Part shown: positions 11,601 through 23,213 of the stretch, piece by piece
Position numbering within the stretch: position 1 is the first letter of the stretch
Layout of the letters: each line of letters opens with the position of its first letter
From: Adiantum capillus-veneris
Taxonomy: Eukaryota; Streptophyta; Polypodiopsida; Polypodiales; Pteridaceae
Direction: 5' to 3'
Length of the DNA: 64,000 bases
Assembly: GCA_014529385.2 (NCBI GenBank)
Contig: CM043963.1
Location: forward strand, 1,430,001 to 1,494,000
The notes under the pieces: generated by a model
What the model saw: the letters and a program-made list of their open reading frames with translations, nothing else
Databases searched by the model: none
What the model was told of the DNA's origin: nothing
Program-made: the position numbers and the translations under genes

Positions 11601-11764
11601 TCGTTGGGACTGCCCTATGGCACAACATGTTTGGCTTTGAGTCCTTCGGCTAATGCCAGTTCTTTCCATAACATGATATTACACTTGGGGGGCAGCTCCT
11701 TGGTCCACTCTCACGGACCCTGCATTATAGTTTGAGCTATCCTCCATTAGCATGATGATAGTGA
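8664..11764 (+). pseudogene. LINE A ORF2, part 1 (reverse transcriptase to zinc-finger region), inactive
   Basis: The translation drifts through all three frames, but order is clear. An N-terminal RT region (9002-9418) has 'EDGLTPSFFLEYSDLLG' and 'DSMIEGLIYLIPKEGG'. A palm segment at about 9640-9860 has the 'EGTLCRMGFLDAWIRVVL' helix and 'PLAPFLFLFYVEAMSRLL'. A thumb region at 10224-10440 has 'LVGRVVVANLVLLATMWYI'. A zf-RVT-like end lies at 11560-11640 (CTACDHPLESQRHCRWDC). Where the FADD catalytic box should be, near 9930-9955, the sequence reads EFENYLDL, so both catalytic Asp are lost. Copia A splits the element at 11764/17040. Probably an L1-clade LINE. Confidence 0.82.
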
Positions 11765-12086
11765 TGTTGAGATGTCGAGCTCTACACCTTGAGCTGGCAT
11801 CCACTACGGGTCTTGGCCGCTTACGGCATTTACTCACTGGAGCGTTAGGTGACCGACACGGAGGATCTCTGCCAGTGATTCTACAGCTGGACTACACTTA
11901 TAGTGCCAGCTTAGTACGCTTCTAGCGAGTTCACACTTAGTGACCGCATGTACATATGTGCTACTTTTCAGCTTTAGCACTTAGTCATTTTGTACTCTCT
12001 TTTCTGTAAAGAAGAAGAAGAAGCTTTCCATCTCTGTGTGCTTTGTGCTTGTCTTGTGTATCTCTCTTGCATCCTCATTCTTTACA
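11765..12086 (+). repeat. Copia A 5' LTR
   Basis: The 322-bp LTR runs from TGTTGAGATG to ATTCTTTACA. It differs from the 3' LTR at about four positions (g/a near 11812, t/c near 11911, and two near the 3' end). A short GAA run follows 'tttctgtaaa' at about 12001. The element's promoter should lie here, but I could not pin a TATA box. Confidence 0.95.
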
Positions 12087-12100
12087 TGGTATCAGAGCTT
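12087..12100 (+). other. Copia A primer-binding site (initiator tRNA-Met)
   Basis: TGGTATCAGAGCTT follows the 5' LTR with no spacer. TGGTATCAGAGC is complementary to the 3' end of plant initiator tRNA-Met, the usual Copia primer. Confidence 0.93.
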
Positions 12101-12399
12101 GGTGCAGGCAAGAGAAGCTAAGAGAGCAAGAGCATCACAATTCCTTCGTTCGCAATCCACGACCAGATGCCGAAGGCGACTCGTGCAACGAAAAAAAATT
12201 TAGGGGTTTTTCGTCCAAGTTTCTGAACAGGTCTCCAAAGTGCAGTACAAAGAGATTTACTATACAAGTACAGTGGTTGTATGTACGCTTGATTGTGGAC
12301 ACTCGTTGAGTGTAGGAAGAGTTACAGGTACCATGATAGCAGGTTCAACAGATTTGCAGGTTTTTGCAGATTGCAGCTATTTTGTCTAAGTGCTTCAAG
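12101..12399 (+). other. Copia A leader
   Basis: About 300 bases lie between primer-binding site and first ATG. No conserved structure is evident by eye. Confidence 0.5.
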
Positions 12400-15300
12400 A
12401 TGTCTGACGGTTTCAGTCAGATTGTTACTGAGAAGCTTGAGAAAAATAACTACCCTGCATGGAAGTTCAGAATAACAAATTTCCTAAAAGGAAAAGGTTA
12501 TTGGGACTATGTAGAAGGAGACAATGAAAAGGAACCAGAGATTCCCGAGGCAAATGCTACAGTAGAACAAAGGAAAGCTTTGAGGGACTGGCAACAAGGC
12601 CAGAGCAAAGTGATGTATTGGCTTTCTATGAGCATCACAGATGGCATGATGGGCTATCTACAGGATGCTGAAACCCCCGCCATTGCATGGAGAAACTTAG
12701 GCAGAGTGTTTGAGGTGAACACCAAGGCCAGGAAGCTTCAACTAAAGTCGGAGCTAAATCAGGTTAAGAGGAACAACCTCTCAATCAATGATTATGCCTT
12801 GAAGATCAAGAGTATCATTGAGGGTCTTGGATCTATTAAAGTCTCAGTGGAAGACGATGACATTGTCCGTGCATGCTTGGATGGTCTAGGAGATGAGTAT
12901 GTACATTTTAGGTCTTCCATGAATACAAGAGACGACATCCCCGTGTTCCAAGATTTGATTTCTATGCTTATTCTTGAGGAGAAGAACCTTGACACATCTT
13001 CTTCTCATGGCAGAAATAATTCTGAACAGGCCTTCTATTCTAACTCCAAAAGAGGTAGAGGTAGAGGTCGTGGTCGAGGCCCAAGGGGTTGCATGGGCCA
13101 ATTTCTGGAAGGTCGATCAAATCAAAACAATACGGGTGGCAGGGGAAACCAGTCTCAAGGCAGGGGGAGTCAAAGAGGTCGTGGTGCAAGATCAAGCAGG
13201 CAGCAACATACTGCAGATAGCAGAGAATGTTGGATTTGTGGTGAAAGAGGTCACATGTCACGTGACTGTCCAAAGGGAAAATCAAGTGGAAAGAGAGAAC
13301 ATGGCAACTATGCATCTACTAGCAGAGATGCAGATGACAGCAAAAACGAGCGCATGTTTGTTATGCATCATGTAATGAATACAATGACTGCAGAGAATTC
13401 CACCCAAGATGATGTTTGGTATGTGGATTCAGGTGCCTCTAATCACATGACGTCTCGTGGAGAGTGGTTTAGAGATATGCGCAAACCAGATGTGTCAGGC
13501 TATGTGCAGACAGGAGATGACACAGCTCACCCCATTGCTCATGTAGGGGACATACCTCTAAATACGAAGAGTGGCAAATCAAAGTACTTAGCAGATGTAC
13601 TTCATGTCCCAAACATTACAAAAAATCTTGTTTCTGTTGAACAAATGGTTGAGCAGGGTTTGCAGGTTCGCTTCAATCCGAATGGCTGTTATGTAGAAGA
13701 TTTCCAGAATGGATGTAACCTGATCACACAGGGCAAATGTGTGGGCAGAATGTTTACGCTGAATGTAGACATGCCTGAGGTAAAAGCTGCATTATTTGCA
13801 CAGGGCACAGGTGTTGTGGCTGATGTTGACATTTGGCACAAACGCATTGGCCATGTCAATGAGCAGAGATTTCGCAGCATGCAATCAAAACAGAATGTAA
13901 AAGGTTTGCCCAAATTCAAGGTGGATGGTATGCATAAAGTGTGTGCAGCATGCCAGTTTGGAAAATAGTCAAAGGGCTCATTTCCACATGAGCGCAATGT
14001 ATGTAAAAAGCCACTTGAGGTGGTGGACACAGATGTTTGGGGTCCAACCGATACTGCAAGTATACATGGTTGCAGGTATTATGTCTCTTTCATTGATGAC
14101 CATACAAGGAAAGTATGGGTCTACTTCATGCGTAACAAAAGTGAAGTGTTTGGTCACTTTCAAGACTTCAAAGTCATGATTGAGAAGGAGACAGATATGC
14201 AAATCAAGACATTGAGGTCAGATTGAGGGGGAGAGTACTTCTCCAATGATTTTTTAGAATTTCTGCCAATGCATGGTATACGCAGGCAGTTTACATGCAG
14301 ATATACTCCACAACAGAATGGGGTCGCAGAAAGGAAAAACAGGCACATTGCAGAGGTTGCACGTGCATTGATGAATGAGAAGAACATGCCCCATCATTTC
14401 TGGGCTGAAGCCGTAAATACAGTTGTGTACATTATAAACATGACACCTACAGCTGCGGTGCATGATGTAACACTTGAGGAAAAGTTTACAGGTACAAAGC
14501 CTGATTTGGCACACTTGAAAGTGTTTGGCTGCATAGCTTACGTGCATGCACCAGATGAGTTGCGTAGGAAATTGGATCCTAAAGCAGAGAAATGTATTCT
14601 TGTGGGATATTCCCTTGAACAAAAGGGGTACAGGTGCTACAATCCTACTACACGAGAATTACGAGTGAGCAGAGATGTAGTCTTTGATGAGATGAGCAGC
14701 TGGTACAGTAATGCACATGGCACTATTGGGGCTGATGTAAAAGATGATGTGGTTGGACAAAATGTGAGGCCACAGTCACAGGTTTTGAGTGGACCACAAG
14801 AGTCCTCTTCTCCTGGCTCTGTTGAGAAACCATGGAATGGTAGACTACGTACGCAGGTTACTCCACCAACAGGTACAGGGAATGTATCACAAAAAGGAAA
14901 GGAAAACGTTAATGAACCTCCCTTTATGGCTGATGCATCATCAAGTTTTTCACATGTAGACATGGATTCAGATAGTTCTGAACAATGTCTTGATGAGGAA
15001 TTTGGAATTCCGGCTGTCAGGACACCTGGTGTAAGGAAAATACAAGAAGATGCTAGAGGGCAAAGGAGTGACCCAGGACCGCGCAGATCTAATAGAGTCA
15101 GAAATCCAGTTCAGAAATTGACTTATGATGGGTATCTAGCGCATCACCAAGCCTACATGGCTAAGGTGATACAGGATGTGGAGCCCACATGTTTTGAGGA
15201 TGCAGTTGGAAATGTGCATTGGGATGATGCAATGAATGAAGAGATGGCTGCATTGGAAGCAAACGACACATGGGAATTGGTGCCATTGCCAAGTGGCAAG

Positions 15301-16676
15301 AAAGCTATTGGCTGTAAATGGGTGTATAAAACCAAGCATAAGGCTGATGGTAACATTGAGAGTCACAAGGCAAGGCTGGTCGCAAAGGGTTATGCACAGA
15401 CGTATGGCATAGACTATGAGGAGACCTTTGCTCCAGTGGCAAAGATGACGACTGGTAGAGCTGTCATAGGAGTGGCTGCATCTAGAGGATGGCTTATGCA
15501 TCAAATGGATGTAAAGAATGCCTTCTTGAATGGTGAGTTGCAAGAGCAAGTGTATATGGATCAGCCACCTGGTTATGTCGATCCAGATTACCCAGATTAT
15601 GTATGCAGACTTCTCAAAGCTTTGTATGGTTTGAAGCAGGGCTCTAGAGCATGGTATGACAGGATTTCCAAGTATCTTGTCAGTATTGGTTTTAGGAGAG
15701 CTCATGCTGATCATTCACTCTATGTACGTGAGAGTGATGTGGGGATTGTGGTCATTACCATATATGTAGATGACCTTATTATTGTTGGTGACAATGCTAT
15801 GGAGATTGACCATGTGAAGGGTCTTCTCAAACAGGAGTTTGAAATGAAAGATTTGGGCGAGTTGCGCTACTTTCTTGGCATTGAGGTGATCAGGACTCCA
15901 GAGGGTGTATGGCTGTCACAGAGATAGTATGCTTTGGACATGTTGTCAAAGTATGGTATGGCTAATTGTAAGCCAATTTCTATTCCCTTGGATGTGAATG
16001 CAAAGCTGAGTGCAGAGAAGGGTGATGTTGTTGAGGATGTCAACATGTACAGGAAGATGGTGGGTAGTCTAATCTACTTGACTATCACGAGGCCAGACTT
16101 GAGCTACACAGTAGGCTTGGAGACTCAGTTCATGCAGCTTCCGAGGAAGCCACATTTGGATGGAGTACGACGCACACTTAGGTATGTGCAAGGGACTCTT
16201 GACTACACATTGTTCTATGCAGCAGATGCACCATTAGCATTGAATGGGTATACAGATGCAGATTGGGCAAGTAGAATTGTTGATAGGAGATCTACGAGTG
16301 GCTTCATGTTCTCTTTTGGGAGTGCTGCTGTTACTTGGAGCAGCAAAAAGCAGCCTACGGTTTCTTTATCGAGCACAGAGGCCGAGTACAGAGGTGCAGG
16401 AGTTGCGGCGTGTGAGGTAGCTTGGCTACGCACATTACTTGAGGACTTGGGAGTGCAGGTGGACCAGCAGATTTTCATCCATTGTGACAACCTCAGCAGC
16501 ATGCAGTTGGCTAGGAACCCATCCATGCCAGGACCAAACACATAGAGGTCCATTACCACTATGTTCGAGAGCGAGTGTTGGCGGGCGACATCGACTTGGT
16601 CTACGTCAGCACCGAGGAGCAGATAGCGGATATCTTTACCAAGGCCCTCGGAGCTGAGAAGCTTCGACTTTTCTGA
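12400..16676 (+). pseudogene. Copia A gag-pol polyprotein (three stops and one late frameshift)
   Basis: I place the start at ATG 12400 (MSDGFSQ), ahead of the gag block 'LEKNNYPAWKFRI'. The order is: gag; an RG-rich linker (13051-13200); a CCHC knuckle, CWICGERGHMSRDC (13228-13270); aspartic protease 'WYVDSGASNHMTS' (about 13420); the GAG-pre-integrase H/C block ending 'KVCAACQFGK'; the integrase core; RT with 'YVDDLIIVGDN' (about 15766); and RNase H with 'SLSSTEAEY' (about 16366). One frame is kept from 12400 to about 16520, broken by TAG 13966, TGA 14224 and TAG 15925. Each could come from a single C-to-T change. A one-base loss near 16520 shifts the RNase H tail, which then ends at TGA 16674-16676. 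The protein cannot be made whole from this copy. Confidence 0.93.
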
Positions 16677-16703
16677 ACTATGCTTGGACTCTGCGATATG
16701 CAG

Positions 16704-16717
16704 AGCTCGAGGGGGAG
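16704..16717 (+). other. Copia A polypurine tract
   Basis: GAGCTCGAGGGGGAG, immediately before the 3' LTR, is the expected primer site for plus-strand synthesis. Confidence 0.85.
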
Positions 16718-17039
16718 TGTTGAGATGTCGAGCTCTACACCTTGAGCTGGCATCCACTACGGGTCTTGGCCGCTTACGGCATTTACTCACTAGAGCGTTA
16801 GGTGACCGACACGGAGGATCTCTGCCAGTGATTCTACAGCTGGACTACACTTATAGTGCCAGCCTAGTACGCTTCTAGCGAGTTCACACTTAGTGACCGC
16901 ATGTACATATGTGCTACTTTTCAGCTTTAGCACTTAGTCATTTTGTACTCTCTTTTCTGTAAAGAAGAAGAAGAAGCTTTCCATCTCTGTGTGCTTTGTG
17001 CTTGTCTTGTGTATCTCTCTTTCATCCTCATTCTTTTCA
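16718..17039 (+). repeat. Copia A 3' LTR
   Basis: The 322-bp copy of the 5' LTR runs from TGTTGAG to TCTTTTCA. Its internal landmarks sit at the same offsets as in the 5' copy. Confidence 0.95.
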
Positions 17040-17552
17040 AGCTATACAAGGGGTCCGACCTACACTCTAGCCTACTATAGAGCTTACTCCATAGAGTGGT
17101 GAAATGAGAGAGAGGTGTGTTGGGAGCTCATATGTGGCTTGACACTCTGGTTCATCTGGAGGGCTCACTGCTTTTGCATCGTTGAGGCTCGCCTTGTGCC
17201 ACCAACAGACTATTCTAGAGTTTTTGCTAGAGCTAATCCATACTCTTAGGGGACAGTTTGAGAGACTTTAGGGCAGCTCCAACCACACGCAAGAGTGTAG
17301 AGAGGCTTCCCTTCGACTCTGGTGCCCTAGGCCTTTCTTCACCATGGTCTAGGGTGTGCTAAGATGACACTACCTTCCACTTTTGTGTGGTTTCCCTCCT
17401 CCCATCTCTTGATTTAGCATCATTGTACATATGCTATTTTTTTCATTGGGAGAGTCTCCCCTTATGATTGTTGTAGCTCTCTCCAGTAGAGGTGGTTGTA
17501 GCCCTATGGGAAGTTTCATTAACTAATAGAAGATCTTTTTCTTGGAAAAAAA
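17040..17552 (+). pseudogene. LINE A ORF2, part 2, and 3' end with short A-tail
   Basis: After Copia A the reading resumes with 'WELICGLTLWFIWRAHCF' (about 17126-17180), a tryptophan-rich block often seen near the C-terminus of L1-type ORF2. The 3' UTR includes 'gtttcattaactaatagaag' and ends 'ctttttcttgg' plus seven A at 17546-17552, consistent with a LINE 3' tail. The next base onward reads as Copia B. Confidence 0.65.
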
Positions 17553-18895
17553 GGTGACTACATTGCGTCTTGTGCTTGGTTAGTAGCCATGGAGGACTTG
17601 TAATTGGTCCAATTGGATGTGAAGACAACATTTCTTCATGGTGATCTTGAAGAGGATGTTTACATGAAATAGTCAGAAGGTTTTATGATAAAGCCTAAGA
17701 AGCCAACATGGGCAGAACTGGTGTGCAGACTCAAGAAAGCTTTGTATGGATTAAATCAAGGCTCACGGAAATGGTACATCAAGTTTGATAAGTAAATTCA
17801 GTCCCAGGGTTACATATGGAGCCAAGAGGATCGGGTACTTGTATACAAAGAGGTTGAACAATGGTTTCCTCATCATTTTCCTTTTGTAGGTGGATGATAT
17901 GCTCATAGCTAGGAAGTCAAAAGATGAGATTGCACTTCTCAAGTATGCATTAAGCAAGCAGTTTGGTATGAAAGATTGGGGTGATGCACATCACTTTCTT
18001 GGTATGCGTATAAAGAGAGATCAAATAAGTGGTATACTTCAACTTTTGATGGAAGAGTATATTCACAAGGTCTTACAATGTTTTAATATTCAAGGGGGGA
18101 AAACATTGAGTACCCCAATGGCTGCATACAAAAAACTTAGCAAGCATGATTGTCCCAAATCGGATGCTGAAAAGGCAGAGATGACAAAAGTGCCGTATTC
18201 TTCGGTAGTTGGCAGTCTCGTGTTCGCCATGGTTAGCACATGGCCAGACATGGCATATGCAGTGGGAGTGGTCAATAGGTTTATGGTAAACCCAAGCAGA
18301 AAGCATTGGGAAGCAATGAGGCACATCTTAAGATACATCAAGGGCTCAGCTAGCAAGTGCTTACCCTTTGCGAACAGTAATGCATCCATAGTTGGATACA
18401 CTGATTTAGATTATGCGGATTGTGTTGACACTAGGCGATCCACATCTGGCTAAGTTTTCTTCTTTACTAGAAAACCAGTTTTTTGGAGATCATGTATCCA
18501 AAAGTGCACTTCATCTTCCACCACTAAAGCAAAGTATGTTGCAATTTCTAGTTTAAGTAAGGAAGTTATGTGATTATCTTGTCTAGTGGGAGACTTTGGT
18601 ATACACCAGACTCCAATTCTACATTGTGGCAGTCAAAGTGCAATTTTGTTAGCAAAGAACCCCGTGTTTCACTCCAAGTTGAAATACATAGAGTTCAAGT
18701 ATCATGTGGTACGATATATTTTGGCTAGAAAACGCATTGAGTTAGTCAAAGTTCACACAAATGAAAACCCAGCGGATGCTCTAACAAAGAGCCTAGCCTC
18801 AGAGCGGTTCAAAAACACAGGGTTTTCTCTCCATCTCCTTCCTTGCACTCTTTGCATCACAGGTCTATTAGGAAGTGGTCTAAAGCAAGTATTAT
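17553..18895 (+). pseudogene. Copia B reverse transcriptase and RNase H, 5'-truncated
   Basis: The sequence enters mid-RT: 'LVQLDVKTTFLHGDLEEDV', then 'KKALYGLNQGSRKWY', a degraded active site near 17890 ('VGGWYAHS' in frame; 'MDDMLIARKSKDE' in the neighbouring frame), and 'HHFLGMRIKRD'. RNase H follows, with 'YSSVVGSLVFAMVSTWPDMA', 'VGYTDLDYADCVDTRRSTSG' and 'NPADALTKSLASERF'. Frameshifts and stops (for example after 18453) make it inactive. The 5' boundary coincides with the LINE A tail, so LINE A probably inserted into Copia B and the rest of Copia B is not recognisable here. Confidence 0.85.
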
Positions 18896-19200
18896 TGCTA
18901 GCCCTTGGGAAAATCCTTTTTTACTAAGTGAATGTAAAGAAAAAGGGAGAGTTTTTTTTTTGGGGGGGGGGTCCTCTCACACGGCCAACCTATGGGTTTT
19001 TTTGGTGGGAGATCAAAAGGAGGTTTTTTTTGGAAGGTGGTTCCCATGGAGGAGGGTGCTCGCGGAACGAGATGGACTTGTGAAGCCAAAGATGTGGTGG
19101 GGAGCAAAGGAGGACCCACCCCCATGGTTTTTTTGCAAAATGAAGCTCTAGATGGGTTTTTTTGTCAATCCGGCTGGCGCTTGTGCTTGTGTAAAGAGTA
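18896..19200 (+). mobile_element. Copia B 3' untranslated region and LTR start
   Basis: After the RNase H end comes a purine tract 'aaagaaaaagggagag', then T10-G10 and sequence homologous to 2988-3325. I take this as polypurine tract plus LTR, but the exact LTR start is blurred by the homopolymers and the end was not found. Confidence 0.55.
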
Positions 19201-20205
19201 TTCTTTTAATGAATTGAAGCCCACATTGCCCCATGGTGGTGTCGATTTTCCCCTTCCCCCCTTCTCTTTCTCCTACTCTTGTCTTGTGCCCGCGGTGTCT
19301 TCTTATGGAAGTGTGTGCCCACCCGAATTGGGGGTTCCTGTGTGTAGAGAGAGTGAGTCAAAGTGTTGGTGTGTGTGTTGACATGGTAGAGACGGATGAC
19401 AGTGGAATGTGAGTGCGCTGTGGTGTTTTTTCAGCGCGTGTGTGCATTGTGTTGTGTGAAAATGTGGTTTTCTTGTGTGAGTGTAGAGTTTTGAAGGTAA
19501 ACTCTAGTGGATTGGGGTTTTGTGTATATCTTGAGCTACAGAGATGCAATCTGCTTGTGTGCCGGGTGTGTTCTCCCTTTCCTCCTCTCCAACGTCTCCT
19601 CGATAACTACCACCGATAGTCATCATCATTGGTGTGCCTTGGTGGATACACATATCTTCACTAGTGATACTATAATTGTACTACACCGACTACCTATCAG
19701 AGTGATGACACACTTATCTACTCACCTCACTCCCTAGTGGTTTACACTAGACTGTTGTACTAGTTTTACTTTATGTTGTATTTTTTACTTATGTTTTTGT
19801 AAACCTCTTATCTTAAGTTAGTGAAGACAAAGAAGTACATTATCTTTTCCACTATCTCTATGTGTATATGTGTGTGTGCTTGCAAGAGCTTAAGCTCTCT
19901 CTCCTTGTCTATGTCTTAACAACCATCATCCATACTTATTAAGCATGATCACTTGGGTCTCTCAATATTTCTTGTGTGTGAAACATATAAGTATTTCTAC
20001 TCTATTAGTTCCCCAATGTAGGACTCATCACATTTATCATAGAGCATCCGCTCTCCTTTGTCATACTTTTACAAACCCACATGTGTATTGGTAGTGTTGA
20101 CTCAAGTTTCCATACTCACTCACCTAAGCTTTGTCTTAGGAATTTTCATCCTCTACAGCTTTCTTTAGGCTTGACAAAAACCTTCTCCATGGTGCCTGTT
20201 AATCC
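19201..20205. other. Probable remainder of Copia B LTR and unrecognised sequence
   Basis: GT-rich and CT-rich stretches are present, for example 'gtgtatatgtgtgtgtgctt' near 19860. I see no coding family. Part may be LTR of Copia B, but no second full copy in the window allows the end to be defined. Confidence 0.4.
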
Positions 20206-20480
20206 TTATTTGTCCACAATACAAGAATTTTTCACAACTAAATACATGGTTCGCTCATCATCAAAGTATCGATCGCCGCTATAGTCCATAGGAACTAGGT
20301 CCTTGAACTTGATAGGTCTCTCTTCTAGTTTCACACAATAGCAATCCATACCATCTTTGTAAATTTTAGAACCCCGTTTATTTTCAAATTGAAATTTCAA
20401 GTGCAAAAGTTTCACGGTTGGTTCTAGTTAGGATGGTCCCATTCCCATAGTTGATTCTTTCTTGAAGCTCACACTCTTGA
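20206..20480 (-). pseudogene. Possible gag fragment related to elements D and E
   Basis: The minus strand reads 'VKLEERPIKFKDLVPMDYSG' then 'DRYFDDERTMYLVV'. This resembles the N-terminal gag region of D ('IEDRPAQRLEIIRVYDDG', 'DRFRDKKGNHYLIV') in spacing and key residues (E/D-RP, D-x-GDR, YL-V). No LTR or other gag part accompanies it. The resemblance is modest and found only by eye. Confidence 0.35.
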
Positions 20481-20861
20481 ATCTGTCATCCATGTAGGAA
20501 TATGATCTCTTTGAAGAGGTATAAGAAACACTTTCCTCTATGATTGGCTCTAAGGTCAGTAAACAACGGTCCTTGATTGACACTCTCTTTGAATGAAATA
20601 CAACTAACTTGGTCTCTAGCCGTAGGGTTTTTGCTCTCGTCGTATAATCTACCTGATCCTAAATACATCCAAAATTTTCTTTGCAAAACCCTAACCTGTT
20701 ACATTTTATGATGCATCTGTATCCTCTAATTGAAATCACTTTGAGCCACACACTCTAGCTCTTGCAATCTGCACAAAAAACACTTGGTGGCTATTAGTTT
20801 ATAGCCTCTCTGTTAGTCAAAATTTGAACCCAGCAAAATTTTATTGCACTTTTGATAAAAG

Positions 20862-20985
20862 TTCTTGTTTTTATTGTAAAATCCACAATGAAAATCCAAA
20901 TTCAATTTTGAAAATCCACAATGAAATTCAATTCTTGTTTTTATTGTAAAATCCACAATGAAAATCCAAATTCAATTTTGAAAAT
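20862..20985. repeat. 70-bp period tandem duplication
   Basis: A block starting 'ttcttgtttttattgtaaaa' and ending 'ttcaattttgaaaat' occurs at 20862-20915 and again from 20932. It also contains inner copies of 'aaaatccacaatgaaa'. Confidence 0.9.
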
Positions 20986-22290
20986 ACCACTATGCTCCTA
21001 GGGACTAGTGCTAGCTATGGTATGAGTCTAAGCTCAATCTGTGACAAAAGAACATGGATCACAATCCATGTACCTTTGTGTCAAATTTCATTAAAGCTTG
21101 GCACATAGTTTCTTCTTAGTCCATTGATCCTTGCTATATGATTATTTTGTGATTTGGATCAATTTAGGCTACCTAAAAGTCAAAGCCTAGGTATGTCTAG
21201 TGGTTTTTGAACTTGAAGTGCTTTTTGTCCATAAATGCAAGTACCATGTATTCTAACTCACCAAATGAGTAGCCCGAAGAGATTCAATGAAAGTGGGCAT
21301 CCTTTGTTAACATTGATAGAACTCATGCAAAAATATGAAAGTTCTTCTCCCGTATGCACTCAATACATCACTTTTTTGTAAATAAGAGAAATTCACTTGG
21401 CACTTCACGCTCATACATACATTTCCAAAGATTTGTCCCAAGGAACCATATTTCTTGAAATCCATAAATCAACAATACAATTATTTACCTTTCAACTAGC
21501 TTTACTCCATGAGAGTTTGAAGGGTGACAAGGGGATGAATATTGTTGTGATGTTTTTGAAAACTCGCTTTCCATTCGTTTCAGCCCATTCACCCATCTTC
21601 ACTTCCATGACACATCCAAACAACTTTGTCGTAAGTGAACCAACCACAATTTTTCTATGAGCTACCTTTATTGACTCTTTTTTTTGACATGTGTGTTTCA
21701 TAGCAAAGCATTTCTCTTCACAAGGAACTTTATTTCTCAAGAACTTCCCAATTGCATTGTATTATTGGATAATTTTAGAGATTTTTCTTTTATAACATTT
21801 TCTCAACCATTTTTATATGCCCATTTGAAGTTTATATCCAAACGATAGTTGTCCCACTTCTATGATCCAATTCCATATTCCATTGGCCAAATATAAAAAT
21901 TTGTATGCAATTCAAAAACAACTTCAAAACATAACATATAGGCAGTCACATCATTTCCATTGTATTTACTACATGTAAATTCCTTGGTGCCACTCCATAA
22001 AGATACACCATTTGCACTGAGCACATGTCATAAATTTTATCTTCTGGTCTACTTAAATGACCTTCTTTCTCTAGAATTGGCCATTTTAGTGAGAGTGAAA
22101 ATAATAGAAAGAGGAAAAACAATGCAAATACAATTTATGGGACCAAGATGGAATTAGATGGGTTTGAAATTCTTCCAAAAAATATCTTGAAGATTGGGTG
22201 GTAGAGGTAAACACAAAGGCTAATGAGTGGATTTGATTGGCATGTCACCAAGAAAAGATGGAGAGGAGTCGGTTGGGAAATAAGGGATGA
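20986..22290. other. No recognisable gene
   Basis: AT-rich sequence with scattered short frames and no family match. It ends at the 5' LTR of element F. Confidence 0.45.
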
Positions 22291-22856
22291 TGCACGTCGA
22301 GCTTGTTTGAAGCTTACTTGATTAATTAACAGTGTTCAGGGATTCGTAACAAGCCAAGTTTAATGTTGATTGTATGTCATATGCGGCTTAAAGGGCCAAC
22401 ACATGCTTTAATGATGCTAAAAAGGAATATTCTTGAAGTGAGCAAAGATGGTAGTTTATGATCTAGAATTACAGTGCTTGAAGTGCTCTACTGGCTTGTC
22501 TTTATTGCTCGTCAATTGGAGCTACGATGAAGAAGTTATGGTAGTTTGAAGTTTGAGTCAATTGCGGATCCGTACTACAATGATTGGGCAACTACAGCTG
22601 AGGGGACAAAAATGAAGTGAATGCACGGGCATGAAGTGCTCACTTTGTGGAGCACGTCTATCTTTTCAGATCAGTGATCGGAGTTATGGTTGCCAAGATA
22701 CTGGCCGTTAAAGATTCATTGGGGGGTGGTTTCATACCAGTCTGGTCCGCTCGGTCCGTGTGCCATCTGGGAACTTTATGCTTTTATCAGGGAGTGCAGG
22801 AAACTGATGCCACACTTGGAAATTCTTGAATTAAGTTGCATGTCAGACGGCTAATG

Positions 22857-23213
22857 GACACACATGATTTGGAAGTTAAATATGTTAAATGTGGTGCCCA
22901 TATGGAAGCACATAAGGTATATGAAGAGCTTCGTGTCCGTAATGTCATCTCTAGAATGCAATGATCGTAGGATATACCCAACAAGACAGGTCCAGGCAGC
23001 TGGCTATTTTGAGCAGATTCAAAGAGAGGAAAACTCTCCGAATGCAATCATTGTACTTGCATATTGAAGGTGTATGGCACTGTCAAAAAAAGTAATGCGG
23101 GCATCGAAATGCATGAAGGTACTGTTAGTCAAGGACTGCTAGAGAAATATGCTATGCTTGGCAATGCTTTGCTAGATATGTATGCCAAATGTGGTGCCCT
23201 TACAAAGCTTAAG
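22857..23213 (+). pseudogene. Captured PPR-protein fragment inside the F 5' LTR
   Basis: Frames here read 'YFEQIQREENSPNAI', then 'MKVYGTVKKSNAGIEMHEGT', 'SQGLLEKYAMLGNALLDMYA' and 'KCGAL'. This is the repeat pattern of land-plant PLS-type PPR proteins (GNAL-x-DMYAKCG, SPNA-x-T). Such proteins bind organelle RNA. The piece is about two to three repeats long, with frameshifts, and cannot act as a PPR protein. The same fragment is in the 3' LTR, so it belonged to the LTR before the last transposition. Confidence 0.8.

Larger units (their letters stand above)
11765..17039 (+). mobile_element. Copia A: full-length Ty1/Copia retrotransposon inside LINE A
   Basis: Two 322-bp LTRs (11765-12086 and 16718-17039), both TGTTGAG...CA, flank a tRNA-Met primer-binding site, one gag-pol reading frame in Copia order (GAG-PR-IN-RT-RH) and a polypurine tract. 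The LTRs differ at about four sites, which implies recent insertion. The adjoining 5-mers are agtga (11760-11764) and agcta (17040-17044). These do not match, so no clean target duplication is visible. The LINE A reading resumes after the 3' LTR. Confidence 0.95.

Noticed and set aside
12364-12399. Extension of the Copia A frame upstream of ATG 12400
   Set aside because: The upstream codons begin with TTG. The first ATG in frame, before the conserved gag block, is 12400.
22857-23213. A functional PPR gene next to the LTR
   Set aside because: It is inside the LTR, has frameshifts, and is repeated in the other LTR.
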